Assembly: GCA_002702685.1 (NCBI GenBank)
Contig: PABD01000259.1
Span: 1 to 37,186 of the forward strand
Source: Planctomyces sp.
Lineage (GTDB): Bacteria > Planctomycetota > Planctomycetia > Planctomycetales > Planctomycetaceae
Length of the DNA: 37,186 bases
Reading direction: 5' to 3'
Shown in pieces: positions 26,964-35,942 of the stretch. The position numbers and the translations under genes are program-made. The notes under the pieces are model-generated. The model ran no database searches, was not told the DNA's origin, and saw nothing but the letters and a program-made list of their open reading frames with translations. The stretch's first letter is position 1. The number at the start of each line of letters is the position of its first letter.

Positions 26964-27437
26964 ATGTTTTCACAGACTGTTGAATACGCACTCCGCGCCG
27001 TTGTTCAGTTGGCCTATAAATCGCCAGAACCATGCACGACCGAACAGATCGCTGAAGCGACGATGGTCCCGAAGGCTTATCTATCCAAGGTATTGCAGGT
27101 TTTATCCCGGGCCGGCATCGTAAATTCGCAGCGTGGAATTCGCGGCGGCATGTCACTCAACAGGTCACCCGAGGAACTGACGATCCTCGATGTTGTCAAT
27201 TCCGTCGATCCGATCCAGCGGATTCACCAATGTCCACTGGGACTGAAGTCCCACGGTTCGCTCCTGTGCCCACTGCACCGCCGCATGGACGAAACCCTCG
27301 CCTCCGTGGAAGCGACGTTTGCGAACACGACGCTGGCTGAGATTCTGAATGAGCCGTCCAGCAGCACGCCTCTCTGCGAACGGCCGAGCCAGAATCCGTT
27401 TATCAATCTGATTACCCCGCAGCCCCGCAAAGACTGA
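26964..27437 (+). CDS. Rrf2-family transcriptional regulator
   Basis: The product has 157 residues. The winged-helix N-terminus is typical: VEYALRAVVQLAY (6-18), then TTEQIAEATMVPKAYLSKVLQVLSRAGIV, and RGIRGGMSLNR, the wing. Family members bind Fe-S clusters or sense NO, iron or cysteine. In IscR the ligands are C92, C98, C104 and H107. Here C90, C102 and H105 fall at equivalent spacing, but the middle position is S96, next to H97. The cluster, if any, would need another ligand. The rest is a Pro/Ser-rich tail with an extra Cys (about 137). It lies downstream of hemA with 270 bases between. Its targets are unknown; heme or Fe-S functions would suit the neighbourhood. Confidence 0.88.
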   Translation: MFSQTVEYALRAVVQLAYKSPEPCTTEQIAEATMVPKAYLSKVLQVLSRAGIVNSQRGIRGGMSLNRSPEELTILDVVNSVDPIQRIHQCPLGLKSHGSLLCPLHRRMDETLASVEATFANTTLAEILNEPSSSTPLCERPSQNPFINLITPQPRKD

Positions 27438-27761
27438 GCCCGGTTCCGTATCGCGTCTCCTGCTTTTGATCCATACAGGACGATCTCTTTCCGCACGCGA
27501 CGTAAATTCTTGAGTGGAAACACTGTACGGTGATTCGCCTGCAAATGTTCGCGGATTGGCTTTCAGGGCAAGACCTCGTCCCAAGGCCGGATTGAGGCGC
27601 TCGTAACGCATTCGCCGGTTTTCGCAACTGCGCGTGTCACAACGGAGGGGTTTTACGGATAAGCTGCGCTCCTCTGGCGAAATCGATGGATAAATCCCAT
27701 TGTTATTACCGAATCGTTCCGTCTCCAGATCCTACGATTCTGACACGATACTAACGAGAGC
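27438..27761. other. Intergenic region upstream of the HEAT gene
   Basis: About 320 bases follow the Rrf2 stop without a supported gene. Short frames on both strands have no start signals. It probably contains the promoter of the HEAT-repeat operon, but I find no clear -35/-10 pair. The terminator-like hairpin at 27762-27789 directly follows. Confidence 0.4.
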
Positions 27762-27789
27762 GAGGCCGATTCACTGCCTCTTCTTTTTT
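27762..27789 (+). terminator. Terminator-like hairpin just before the HEAT gene
   Basis: GAGGC (27762-27766) pairs with GCCTC (27776-27780), with a 9-base loop, and TTCTTTTTT follows. It lies 20 to 47 bases ahead of the ATG at 27809, so it could end a short leader transcript or act as an attenuator. The stem is only five base pairs. Confidence 0.35.
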
Positions 27790-27808
27790 GCGGGACCGGG
27801 ATTAGAAC

Positions 27809-29512
27809 ATGACTTCCCCTCTCGAGGCGACATTCAATTTACTTGCCACGCGCAAGACAAAAGAGGCGCAGGATCTTCTGATCGCCGCGGTGGACGTGCC
27901 GGTCGGATCAATTCAGGCAATGGCAGTCCGATATCTGCTGCGACTGCATCAACTGCCTTCCCAACTGCTCATCATCCGGAAATGGTCCGAGCTGCATCCG
28001 AAAGCCCAGGAAGTCGTTTTCGAAGAAAAGCACACCATTCGCGAGACCATCAAGCATTGCCTTGAACGGGACGATGGCGAATTGCGTGAGCTGGCGCTGG
28101 AGATCTCCGTCTCCATCTCGGACTTCACTCAGATTCCGATGATTCTGGACCTGATGGAGACGGCAACCGGCAAACAGCTTTCCAAGCTGACCCATGCTCA
28201 CCGGATGCTCACAGACAAGTTTTATGACGCGCTCAACAAACTGGAAACCGAACAGGAAGCGTTCAGTCTCAACACCGAGAGCCTCTCCTTTCAACTGAAG
28301 ACGGTTGTTCAAAAAATATCGGGCATGATCCCGAGGCTCGAAAATTTTGAAGAGCCTGATCTCATTATCGAATCATTGCTGATTCTCGGATCGCCCCAGC
28401 TACCGAACTTGCGCGAGCTGATGGCGACCAGGGATTCCAGTCTACTGAAACGGATTGAGAAAATCCTGCTTCAGAGTAAACATCCCGGCGTAATGAGGTT
28501 CATCTTTGATTCGATGAATCTCAAAGAGCCGAACTTCCGAATCTTTGATGCCATTCGGACTCGCACGGATCCGGAATTCATCAATTTTCTGCTGTCGGTT
28601 TTCCCGGAGAAACCGAACGCGATTCAGTCGGACAATTTCAAGCAAATGCAGTCGCTCCGCTGGCTGTCGTGGCCGGAAGAGGAACTGCCGCTCATCCTGC
28701 CCGCACACCAATTGGCGCTCATTCGCCTGCTGATGGCGGTGAAACTGCCCGTTGGGTTGCAGGTCGATATTCTACGGTGGCTGATCAATAACAGCACCCC
28801 GGAAGTTCGTCTGGCGGCGACAGAAGTGTTGACGACACTCGATCAGCGCTCCGCGGAAAAGTTAATCGACCAGAGCCTCGAATCAGATGATCCGGAAGTG
28901 CAGGCCTGGGCGACGAGCCAGCTCCGCTCTCAGGCGGGGGCCTCTGCCTTCGAAAAACTGATCAAACGGCTCGACAGCGACATGCCCGAAGTGCAGGCTG
29001 CCGCAAGGCAGGAACTCGAAAGTTTCGATCTCGATCTGATGATCAAGATCTTTGAGGATACGCCGCCTAAGGCGGTGCGTGAAGCTGGGGGTCTGCTGCA
29101 GAAGCTGGACGTCGACCTCAACCGCAAACTCGCCGAACGATTGCGTGATCCGATGGCAAGCAAACGCCTTCGAACCGCGAAAGCGGCGTATGCACTGGGG
29201 CTGCACCGGAATGTTTCGCAATCGTTGATTGGCCTTCTGGGTGATCCTGATCAGATGGTGCGTCGTACGGCGGTCGAAATCCTGGGTGATGTTCCCAAAC
29301 GTAATGTCTACGACATGCTGTACCAGATGCGCAATGATCAATCCGTGCGTGTTCGCGAAGCGATTCTCAAATCGCTCCAGAGAATCCAGATGGAGTTCCA
29401 ACGGATGAAATCGGAAGAGATGTCCAACAGGTCCAAGGGAATACTCGACCGCCTGGCGGAAGCGGAAATGAGCCAAGCGGGTGCTGCCGCCGGCGACAGA
29501 GAGGAAACATGA
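27809..29512 (+). CDS. HEAT-repeat protein of unknown function
   Basis: The product has 567 residues. It has no signal peptide or membrane segment, so it is probably cytoplasmic. It is almost entirely helical. Tandem HEAT-type pairs are clearest from about 310 to 540: LIDQSLESDDPEVQAWATSQL, LIKRLDSDMPEVQAAARQEL, and LIGLLGDPDQMVRRTAVEIL followed by QMRNDQSVRVREAILKSL. Each has the D.(D).VR/Q.A pattern. Such solenoids normally scaffold other proteins. The next gene (29514) starts one base after this stop, so the two products are likely made together and may interact: a soluble scaffold with a membrane partner. It starts at ATG 27809 with only a weak purine-rich leader (GGGATTAG). Confidence 0.85.
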   Translation: MTSPLEATFNLLATRKTKEAQDLLIAAVDVPVGSIQAMAVRYLLRLHQLPSQLLIIRKWSELHPKAQEVVFEEKHTIRETIKHCLERDDGELRELALEISVSISDFTQIPMILDLMETATGKQLSKLTHAHRMLTDKFYDALNKLETEQEAFSLNTESLSFQLKTVVQKISGMIPRLENFEEPDLIIESLLILGSPQLPNLRELMATRDSSLLKRIEKILLQSKHPGVMRFIFDSMNLKEPNFRIFDAIRTRTDPEFINFLLSVFPEKPNAIQSDNFKQMQSLRWLSWPEEELPLILPAHQLALIRLLMAVKLPVGLQVDILRWLINNSTPEVRLAATEVLTTLDQRSAEKLIDQSLESDDPEVQAWATSQLRSQAGASAFEKLIKRLDSDMPEVQAAARQELESFDLDLMIKIFEDTPPKAVREAGGLLQKLDVDLNRKLAERLRDPMASKRLRTAKAAYALGLHRNVSQSLIGLLGDPDQMVRRTAVEILGDVPKRNVYDMLYQMRNDQSVRVREAILKSLQRIQMEFQRMKSEEMSNRSKGILDRLAEAEMSQAGAAAGDREET

Positions 29513-29513
29513 T

Positions 29514-29924
29514 ATGCACTTGATCACACTCTTTATGCAATTCGACAAGATCCAGCACAACCTGAATGGATACAGCATCCGGTCCGGCCAATTGATGCAT
29601 TACTGGTACCTGGTCGCTATTCCGATCATCTTCCTGGTGATCTGGAAATATCTCCCGCAGATTGAAAAGCAGGTGAAACATGCGTCGGGAATTGCCGATG
29701 ATTCCCCGAACGCCAGCATCTTCGATCAGCTCTGCCGACTTCATCACGTCAACCGCCACGAGAGAAAACTGATTCAAAACGTGGCGATGATGAATAAAGT
29801 GGCGGACCCGGCGCGAATCTTCATTGATAATCGTCCGTTGGCGAAGCTGAAGGGTTCGGGCGTGCATGAGAATAAAGAATACGCCGCGCTTTATCGCAAG
29901 CTGTATGGCGACGTGAGCGTTTGA
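29514..29924 (+). CDS. Small single-pass membrane protein coupled to the HEAT gene
   Basis: The product has 136 residues. The ATG at 29514, one base after the HEAT gene stop, has a GAGAGGAAA ribosome binding site inside the end of that gene, so the longer frame to 29481 is not needed. One membrane segment (YWYLVAIPIIFLVIWKYL, about 30-47) is followed by a cytoplasmic-looking domain (FDQLCRLHHVNRHERKLIQN..., then VADPARIFIDNRPLAKL). The pattern 'L...H.....E..LI......DPARIFID' occurs in some membrane-tethered bacterial proteins, but I cannot give it a family name. It probably recruits the HEAT protein to the membrane (inference from context). Confidence 0.75.
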   Translation: MHLITLFMQFDKIQHNLNGYSIRSGQLMHYWYLVAIPIIFLVIWKYLPQIEKQVKHASGIADDSPNASIFDQLCRLHHVNRHERKLIQNVAMMNKVADPARIFIDNRPLAKLKGSGVHENKEYAALYRKLYGDVSV

Positions 29925-29952
29925 ACCCTCGCTTCGAAAGCGTTCGGCTGAA

Positions 29953-30432
29953 TCAGGAAACCGCTTTGCTCTTTCCCATACCGATCGAACAGAGCAGCAT
30001 CGCGACGATGAAGGCGATGCCGACGTGGAGTGTGTTGACGTACTCGGAATAGGTATGGTACCGCTCGAATTCCTCATTCCGAGGTTGCCCCGCAGGAGTA
30101 ATGATATTCTGCAGAGGCATGTAAATCGCGAAGTAGTCGATCAACATAATGGCCAGCGCTGCCGAGAGCAGACCGATCGACAGCCACCAGCGGACGCGAA
30201 ATTGTCCGCGCTCCGTCAACGCGAGTGAGGCGAGGCTCCCTCCCACCATGATAAAGCCGACGAGGTAATAGTAGGGAAACCGGATCAGAGCGAGTTGATC
30301 CTTGACGACGTCGTTGAAGTTGTCTGATGTCTGCTCGGCGACACTGGTGATCACAAACAGGATCGCAGCTCCCACCCATGCGCAAATCAGAAAGCGTGAG
30401 AGTACGAACGTCAACTGGCGTAGCAGATTCAT
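29953..30432 (-). CDS. Four-helix integral membrane protein of unknown function
   Basis: The product has 159 residues. Four hydrophobic stretches at about 10-30, 54-74, 83-102 and 135-153 give a compact four-TM protein. Its arrangement, with the N-terminal RFLICAWVGAAILFVITSVAEQ, resembles DUF4149-like small membrane proteins; I am not sure of the assignment. There are no catalytic motifs. It is convergent with the gene at 29514 (28-base gap) and divergent from the large heme-domain gene. It starts at the ATG at 30432 with a weak ribosome binding site. Confidence 0.65.
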   Translation of the reverse strand: MNLLRQLTFVLSRFLICAWVGAAILFVITSVAEQTSDNFNDVVKDQLALIRFPYYYLVGFIMVGGSLASLALTERGQFRVRWWLSIGLLSAALAIMLIDYFAIYMPLQNIITPAGQPRNEEFERYHTYSEYVNTLHVGIAFIVAMLLCSIGMGKSKAVS

Positions 30433-30473
30433 GAGCGATAGGTTCCCGTCGCGGATAGCATGGAGCGGAAGTC

Positions 30474-30503
30474 TTGTCAGGCCAAACTTGGCAGAAATAT
30501 TTT
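30474..30503 (+). promoter_or_regulatory. Possible promoter with an inverted repeat in its spacer
   Basis: TTGTCA (30474-30479) and TATTTT (30498-30503) are 18 bases apart. The spacer contains GCCAA-AC-TTGGC, a compact inverted repeat that could be an operator. The leader to the ATG at 30691 would be about 180 bases. Confidence 0.3.
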
Positions 30504-30690
30504 ATCTGAAAAAGTCACGAAGAAAAACGGCGGGAGTACCTGCCCATCTCCCCAGTGCACTTTTAGAATGAAAGTTCCCACCTTCGGTACGAACTGAACT
30601 GCATCGCGATAGGGGCCAGTTTCCCGAGCGAAAGCAGAGTCAAACCGACCTCCCGCCTCGCATCACGTTCTGAGAACTCCGGAAGATTTC

Positions 30691-33600
30691 ATGGTATTCG
30701 CAACCCGCTCGTATGTTTGCCGTATCGCGATACTCTCCTGCATTGGTTTGTTGGGCAGCTCATTCTTTCTTCATTCGTTGCGGTCGCAGGAGCAGCAGCC
30801 GCCCGCGCATGAAAAACCACTCGTCAACAGTCCGTTGGATCCGGAACAGGCACTTTCGACGTTCGAGTTGCACCCTGCATTGGAACTCCAACTGGCCGCC
30901 GCGGAACCGGAAGTGATCGACCCTGTCGCCGTGCGATTCGACGAAGTCGGGAACATGTGGGTTGTCGAGATGATCGACTATCCCCTCGGTCCAAAGAGTG
31001 AGGACGGTCGGCCTATGTCCCGTATCCGTCGGTTGCAGGATCAGGACCACGATGGTTACTACGAGACCAGCCAGGTATTTGCCGACGAACTGCTGTTCGT
31101 CACGGGTGTCCTCCCCTGGAAAGGGGGCCTTATCACCACGCTCTCGGGGGAAGTCGCGTATCTCAAAGATACGGATGGCGACGGTCAGGCGGACCTGAGA
31201 GAAACCTGGTTCGTCGGTTTTGCGGAAGAGAACACACAACTCCGGGCGAATCATCCCACGTTCGGGTTGGATAACAAGGTGTACATCGCCAACGGACTGC
31301 GCGGCGGCGAAATTCGGAATGTCAATCCTGCGTGGGCCGACCAGGCGCAGGCGGTTCCTGTGACCCTCCGGGGCAAAGACTTCCGGTTTGATCCGCAGAC
31401 CGGAGAATATGAGGCCGTCGCAGGGAATGGTCAGTTTGGATTGACGATTGATTCCAACGGTTCCCGTTACATCTGCAGCAACCGAAATCCGTGTATGCAG
31501 GTGATGCTCGAAGATCGCTACCTCAGTCGTAATCCGCAGTTGATCGTTCCGACGACGATCAACGATGTTTCCCCTGCTGGTGGCGATTCTCGCGTCTACG
31601 CCATTACGCGTGCCTGGACGACATCCAACCTCCACGCGGGACAGTTTACCGCTGCTTGTGGGGTTCACCGCTACGAAGGAATGACGCTGCCGGCGGAATT
31701 CTTCGGGAACAGCTTCACCTGCGAGCCGACCGGCAATCTGGTTCATCGCGATGTATTCCAGCCGAGTGGCGCAACCTGTACGTCTCATTATGGTCGGGAA
31801 GGGAAGGAGTTCCTCGCCAGTCGCGATGAATGGTTCCGGCCTGTCAATGTGCAGACCGGCCCGGACGGCGCACTCTATGTCTGTGATATGTACCGGGCGG
31901 TGATCGAACATCCGCAGTGGGTTCCCGATGAACTGAAAAACCGTCCTGATGAACGCTACGGGGACGACCGGGGACGCATCTATCGAATCGTTTCTAAAGA
32001 GTCCACGAGTGATCTCGCCACGACGGTGGATCGCTCATCGGTCGACGCATTGGTCGCCGCGATTACCTCGCCCAACAGCTGGCAGCGGAATACGGCGGCC
32101 CGTCTCATCTATGAAGATCAGCGGACCGATCTCGTGGAAGGACTGCGCGAACAATATCTTGCAACGACGTTGCCTGCCGCGCGGGTGCAGATCCTGCATA
32201 CATTGGACGGCCTTGATCAACTCTCTGAACCCGATGTCCTCGCCGCGTTCAGCGACAGCAGTCCGCGCGTTCGCGAACATGCGGCTCTCCTGAGTGAGCC
32301 ATGGCTGGCGAACTCGATGGCACTGCGGGAGGCGATGTTGAGTTCGACATCCGCGGGAGACGGACGAACTCTCTTTCAATATGCCCTGTCCGCGGGGGCT
32401 GGTCAGGATACGAACTTCCGTCAGCAACTGCTGACCGAGGTCGTCAACAAGGGAGTGCTGGATCAGTGGACCCGTGCCGCAATTCTCAGCTCGGCTACAA
32501 ATCTCGAAGGGGAGATACTTGTTGATCTGCTTCGGCAAGTCGCCCATTCCGAAGCCGCACCTTCCGCCGGACAGCGAGACCTGCTCAAGGAACTCGCGTT
32601 GATCGTCGGGGCGAACAAGGATCCTCAAGAAATCACGACCGTCGTCCCGTTACTTGTTGAATTACATGGTCATCCCGGCGAAACGGATCAGCTCGTCTCA
32701 CTGGAAAGCCTGCAGTCGTTTCTGACCGGCTATCGCACCCGTGGCGATCGGAAGGCTGTTTCGACGCTAGATGGCTATCTCTCGGCAGAATCGCAGGCAG
32801 GCCTTGCGGAGATTTGGGATCAGCTCATCGCGCGCGTCGAGGTGGACGGTGGACAGACCCCGCTCTCTTCCGCAGCGATTCCTCTTCTCGTTTATACGCC
32901 CACGGAAAAAACCGTTCCCGTTCTAATGGAACTGTATGAGCAGGCGGAAGAGCAGAGCTTGAAGCAGCAGGTTCTCGATATCCTCGGCGCGCACTCTGGT
33001 ACCGGACCGGTCGAGTACCTGTTTGATGAGTACGAGCTCGCGTCTCCGCAAATTCGCCGGGCTGTTCTGGCGTACCTGTTGAAAGACAAAGGACGGGTGC
33101 AGCTGCTTTTCGATCAGATTGAAAAAAAGAAAATCCGTGCCACGGAGCTCGATCAGAACCAGCGGAAAATGTTGATGGAACATGCCGACGCCGATATCAA
33201 GAGTCGGGCTGTCGAACTGCTTAAATCAAACGTATCCGAGGACCGCACGAAAGTCATCGAGCAATACAAAGCGTCACTTGAAAAAAATGCGGACGCGGCT
33301 CGTGGCAAGAAGGTCTTTGCACAGGTCTGTTCGTCCTGCCATAAAGTTGGAGACGTTGGTGTGGATGTCGCGCCGGATATCTCCGACTCGCGGGTGCGGA
33401 AGCCGATTCAATACCTGACCGATATTCTGGATCCGAACAGGGCTGTTGACAATAACTACTTCAGTTACTCGATCATGACAACAGAAGGCCAGGTCCATAC
33501 GGGTATCATCGCCAGCGAAACGTCCACGTCGATTGTTCTGAAACAACCGGAAGGAAAAGAAGTGTCGCTGTTGCGGGAAGATATTGAAATGATCAAGGCC

Positions 33601-33738
33601 GATGGCATCTCGCTGATGCCGAATGGACTGGAGCAGAATATCAACGTGGATCAGATGGCTGACCTGCTCAGCTTCTTGAAGAACTGGCGCTACTTGGATG
33701 GCCAGATTCCGATCGACGCCAATCAACCGCTGCAGTAG
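30691..33738 (+). CDS. Secreted dehydrogenase-like protein with PVC-type heme domain
   Basis: The product has 1015 residues. A GGAAG precedes the ATG at 30691, and the N-terminus is a signal peptide. Residues about 50-430 form a propeller of the PVC membrane-bound-dehydrogenase type (DVSPAGGDSRVYAITRAWT, then QTGPDGALYVCDMYRAVIEHPQW). A long HEAT-like helical part runs from about 445 to 860. The C-terminus is the Planctomycetes/Verrucomicrobia heme-binding domain. It has CSSCH (C880, C883, H884), then VAPDISDS, LTDILDPNRAVDNNY, 'TTEGQVHTGIIASETSTSIV' and LLREDIEMIKADGISLMPNG. It should carry one covalently bound heme c and act outside the cytoplasm, probably oxidising a carbohydrate or related compound and passing electrons to the chain. 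The FAD oxidoreductase gene follows 86 bases downstream. Confidence 0.92.
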   Translation: MVFATRSYVCRIAILSCIGLLGSSFFLHSLRSQEQQPPAHEKPLVNSPLDPEQALSTFELHPALELQLAAAEPEVIDPVAVRFDEVGNMWVVEMIDYPLGPKSEDGRPMSRIRRLQDQDHDGYYETSQVFADELLFVTGVLPWKGGLITTLSGEVAYLKDTDGDGQADLRETWFVGFAEENTQLRANHPTFGLDNKVYIANGLRGGEIRNVNPAWADQAQAVPVTLRGKDFRFDPQTGEYEAVAGNGQFGLTIDSNGSRYICSNRNPCMQVMLEDRYLSRNPQLIVPTTINDVSPAGGDSRVYAITRAWTTSNLHAGQFTAACGVHRYEGMTLPAEFFGNSFTCEPTGNLVHRDVFQPSGATCTSHYGREGKEFLASRDEWFRPVNVQTGPDGALYVCDMYRAVIEHPQWVPDELKNRPDERYGDDRGRIYRIVSKESTSDLATTVDRSSVDALVAAITSPNSWQRNTAARLIYEDQRTDLVEGLREQYLATTLPAARVQILHTLDGLDQLSEPDVLAAFSDSSPRVREHAALLSEPWLANSMALREAMLSSTSAGDGRTLFQYALSAGAGQDTNFRQQLLTEVVNKGVLDQWTRAAILSSATNLEGEILVDLLRQVAHSEAAPSAGQRDLLKELALIVGANKDPQEITTVVPLLVELHGHPGETDQLVSLESLQSFLTGYRTRGDRKAVSTLDGYLSAESQAGLAEIWDQLIARVEVDGGQTPLSSAAIPLLVYTPTEKTVPVLMELYEQAEEQSLKQQVLDILGAHSGTGPVEYLFDEYELASPQIRRAVLAYLLKDKGRVQLLFDQIEKKKIRATELDQNQRKMLMEHADADIKSRAVELLKSNVSEDRTKVIEQYKASLEKNADAARGKKVFAQVCSSCHKVGDVGVDVAPDISDSRVRKPIQYLTDILDPNRAVDNNYFSYSIMTTEGQVHTGIIASETSTSIVLKQPEGKEVSLLREDIEMIKADGISLMPNGLEQNINVDQMADLLSFLKNWRYLDGQIPIDANQPLQ

Positions 33739-33824
33739 GTCGCCGTCTCTCTTGCTTCCCACGGCATACCAGCACCTTTCATGAAAACGATTTCTCACCT
33801 GACGCTCACGATTTGAAATAACCT

Positions 33825-35909
33825 ATGAAAATAACTTCCCTGTCGCTGCTCGTTGTTGCCTCAATGTTTTTCTCTCTGGTCTCTACGGCCGGCGCTGCAT
33901 TGCGTCAACCCGATCTGAATCAGAAGTACGATCTCGTCGTCTATGGAGGTACGTCTGGTGGGATCGCTGCCGCGATTCAGACCAAACGGATGGGAAAATC
34001 TGTCATCCTCATCGAGCCGGGTCAACATCTCGGTGGACTGACGTCGGGCGGGCTCGGTGCGACAGATATCGGGAATAAAGGAGCCATCGGGGGCGTTTCC
34101 CGCGAGTTCTACCAGAACATCAAAAAATACTACGACGATCCCCGGCACTGGAAGCAGGAAGAAGCAGCCGACTTCGCCGGCTACTCGAAAGAGGAGGATG
34201 CACTCTGGAAGTTCGAGCCCCATGTCGCCGAGTTGGTCTATGTGCAGATGCTCGAAGAGGCGGACGTGCCCGTTTTCTTCGAAGAGCGGCTGGACCTGAA
34301 ATCGGGCGTCGAGAAATCAGAAGGACGGATAGATGCGATCGTGATGGAAAGCGGCAAGCGAATTCGCGGCGAGATGTTCCTCGACACGACCTACGAGGGA
34401 GACCTGATGGCTGTTACCGGCGTCTCCTACCATGTCGGCCGGGAAGCGAACGACACATACGGAGAGACGCTCAATGGCATTCAGGTGAAGAACGCCGTTT
34501 ATCATCAGTTCGAACATGACGTCGATCCCTACATTGTGTCGGGCGATCCCTTCTCGGGGGTGTTGCCGGGTATCAATCCGGAGCCGCTGGCGGAGGATGG
34601 AACCGGCGATGATTGCGTGCAGGCGTACTGTTTCCGAATGTGTACGACGGACGTGGCCGAAAACCAGGTCGATTGGGTCAAACCGGAAGGTTACGATCCG
34701 CTCCAGTACGAGTTGCTGCTGCGTAACTTCGACGCGGGAGATCGCCGTATTCCCTGGAACCCGGTTTTCATGCCGAATCGGAAGACCGATACGAACAACA
34801 ACTTCGCCTTTTCCACCGACTACATCGGAATGAATTATGACTATCCGAACGCGAACTATGCCGAGCGGGAAGAAATCTTCAACGATCATCTCGTCTATCA
34901 GCAGGGTTTAATGTGGACGCTGGCGAATCATCCTCGGGTGCCGGAGGAAGTGCGGGAGCATTTCCAGCGGTTGAAACCGGCAAAGGACGAATTCACCGAT
35001 CACCACAACTGGCCGCATCAGCTTTACATCCGTGAGGCGCGTCGCATGGTCTCTGATTATGTGATGACCCAACATGATTGCCAGGGACGCACTATCCCGC
35101 AGGATGCCGTCGGTCTCGCTGCCTACACGATGGATTCGCACAACATTCAACGGCACATCGTTGATGGTGTTGTGCGTAATGAAGGGGATGTTCAGGTCGG
35201 TGGGTTTTCGCCGTATCCGATTTCGTATCGTTCCATTCGCCCCAGCAAGGAAGAATGTCGAAACCTGCTTGTGCCGATGTGCCTGTCGGCCTCTCATATC
35301 GCCTATGGATCGATCCGCATGGAACCGGTCTTTATGGTTCTGGGCCAGTCAGCCGCCACAGCCGCCTGTCAGGCCATTGATCAGCGGGTCGACATTCAGG
35401 ATGTGGACGTGGAGCAACTTCAGGCAAAGCTGTGCGAAGACAAACAGGTTCTCGTCTGGACCGGAGCAATCAAGAAACCACCGATTTCTCTCACGGACCT
35501 CGAAGGAATCGTGCTTGACGAAACCGACGCTGTTCGCAAAGGGGCGTGGCGGTTCAGTAAAGGGTCGCCTGTTTTCGTGGGTGGTTATTACGCTCATGAT
35601 TTCGACAATGGCAAAGGGGAGAAGTCGGTTACCTGGACGCCAAAGTTTGAGAAGGCAGGTGAATATGTCGTCCGCCTGTATTTCCCGCCGCAGGGGAATA
35701 GAGCGTCGAATGTACCGGTGACCATTGAATACGAAGGCGGAAAAAAGGTCATCATCGTCGATCAAAGGGCGACTCCGCAGGAACGCCCGTTCACGACATT
35801 GGGGGCGTTCCGTTTCGCCGCGGGAGAGTCGGGCTCGATCACGATCTCCAATGAGGGTACCGACGGTTATGTGATTGCCGATGCCGTGCAGTTTATTCTG
35901 ATCAAGTAA
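33825..35909 (+). CDS. Secreted FAD-dependent oxidoreductase with golvesin-like C-terminal domain
   Basis: The product has 694 residues. The signal peptide (1-25) is followed by a Rossmann FAD loop (YDLVVYGGTSGGIAAAI, G41-G46, with the ribose-binding Glu in LIEPGQHLGG). FAD-family segments recur later (FLDTTYEGDLMAVTG, IREARRMVSDYV, MEPVFMVLGQSAATAA). This is the FAD-dependent oxidoreductase (PF12831-like) family, seen in many planctomycetes. Residues about 560-693 form a separate beta domain. LDETDAVRKGAW, YYAHD, TWTPKFEKAGEYVV, VPVTIEYEGG, VDQRA, LGAFRFAAGESGSI and VIADAVQFI match the golvesin C-terminal-like domain, common in secreted polysaccharide-active enzymes. A carbohydrate substrate is therefore plausible. 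A terminator follows two bases after the stop. Confidence 0.88.
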   Translation: MKITSLSLLVVASMFFSLVSTAGAALRQPDLNQKYDLVVYGGTSGGIAAAIQTKRMGKSVILIEPGQHLGGLTSGGLGATDIGNKGAIGGVSREFYQNIKKYYDDPRHWKQEEAADFAGYSKEEDALWKFEPHVAELVYVQMLEEADVPVFFEERLDLKSGVEKSEGRIDAIVMESGKRIRGEMFLDTTYEGDLMAVTGVSYHVGREANDTYGETLNGIQVKNAVYHQFEHDVDPYIVSGDPFSGVLPGINPEPLAEDGTGDDCVQAYCFRMCTTDVAENQVDWVKPEGYDPLQYELLLRNFDAGDRRIPWNPVFMPNRKTDTNNNFAFSTDYIGMNYDYPNANYAEREEIFNDHLVYQQGLMWTLANHPRVPEEVREHFQRLKPAKDEFTDHHNWPHQLYIREARRMVSDYVMTQHDCQGRTIPQDAVGLAAYTMDSHNIQRHIVDGVVRNEGDVQVGGFSPYPISYRSIRPSKEECRNLLVPMCLSASHIAYGSIRMEPVFMVLGQSAATAACQAIDQRVDIQDVDVEQLQAKLCEDKQVLVWTGAIKKPPISLTDLEGIVLDETDAVRKGAWRFSKGSPVFVGGYYAHDFDNGKGEKSVTWTPKFEKAGEYVVRLYFPPQGNRASNVPVTIEYEGGKKVIIVDQRATPQERPFTTLGAFRFAAGESGSITISNEGTDGYVIADAVQFILIK

Positions 35910-35910
35910 C

Positions 35911-35942
35911 AGAGGCGGAGTTGAACGCCAGCCTCTTTTTAA
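35911..35942 (+). terminator. Rho-independent terminator of the FAD oxidoreductase gene
   Basis: AGAGGC (35911-35916) pairs with GCCTCT (35931-35936), enclosing a 14-base loop, and is followed by a TTTTT run. It starts directly after the stop codon at 35909. Confidence 0.65.

Noticed and set aside
30760-31911. Long open frame (383 aa) on the minus strand inside the heme-domain gene
   Set aside because: It is antisense to a recognised protein, has no recognisable motif, and follows from the codon composition of the plus-strand gene. The same applies to the minus-strand frames at 733-1413, 22046-23113 and 25677-26753.
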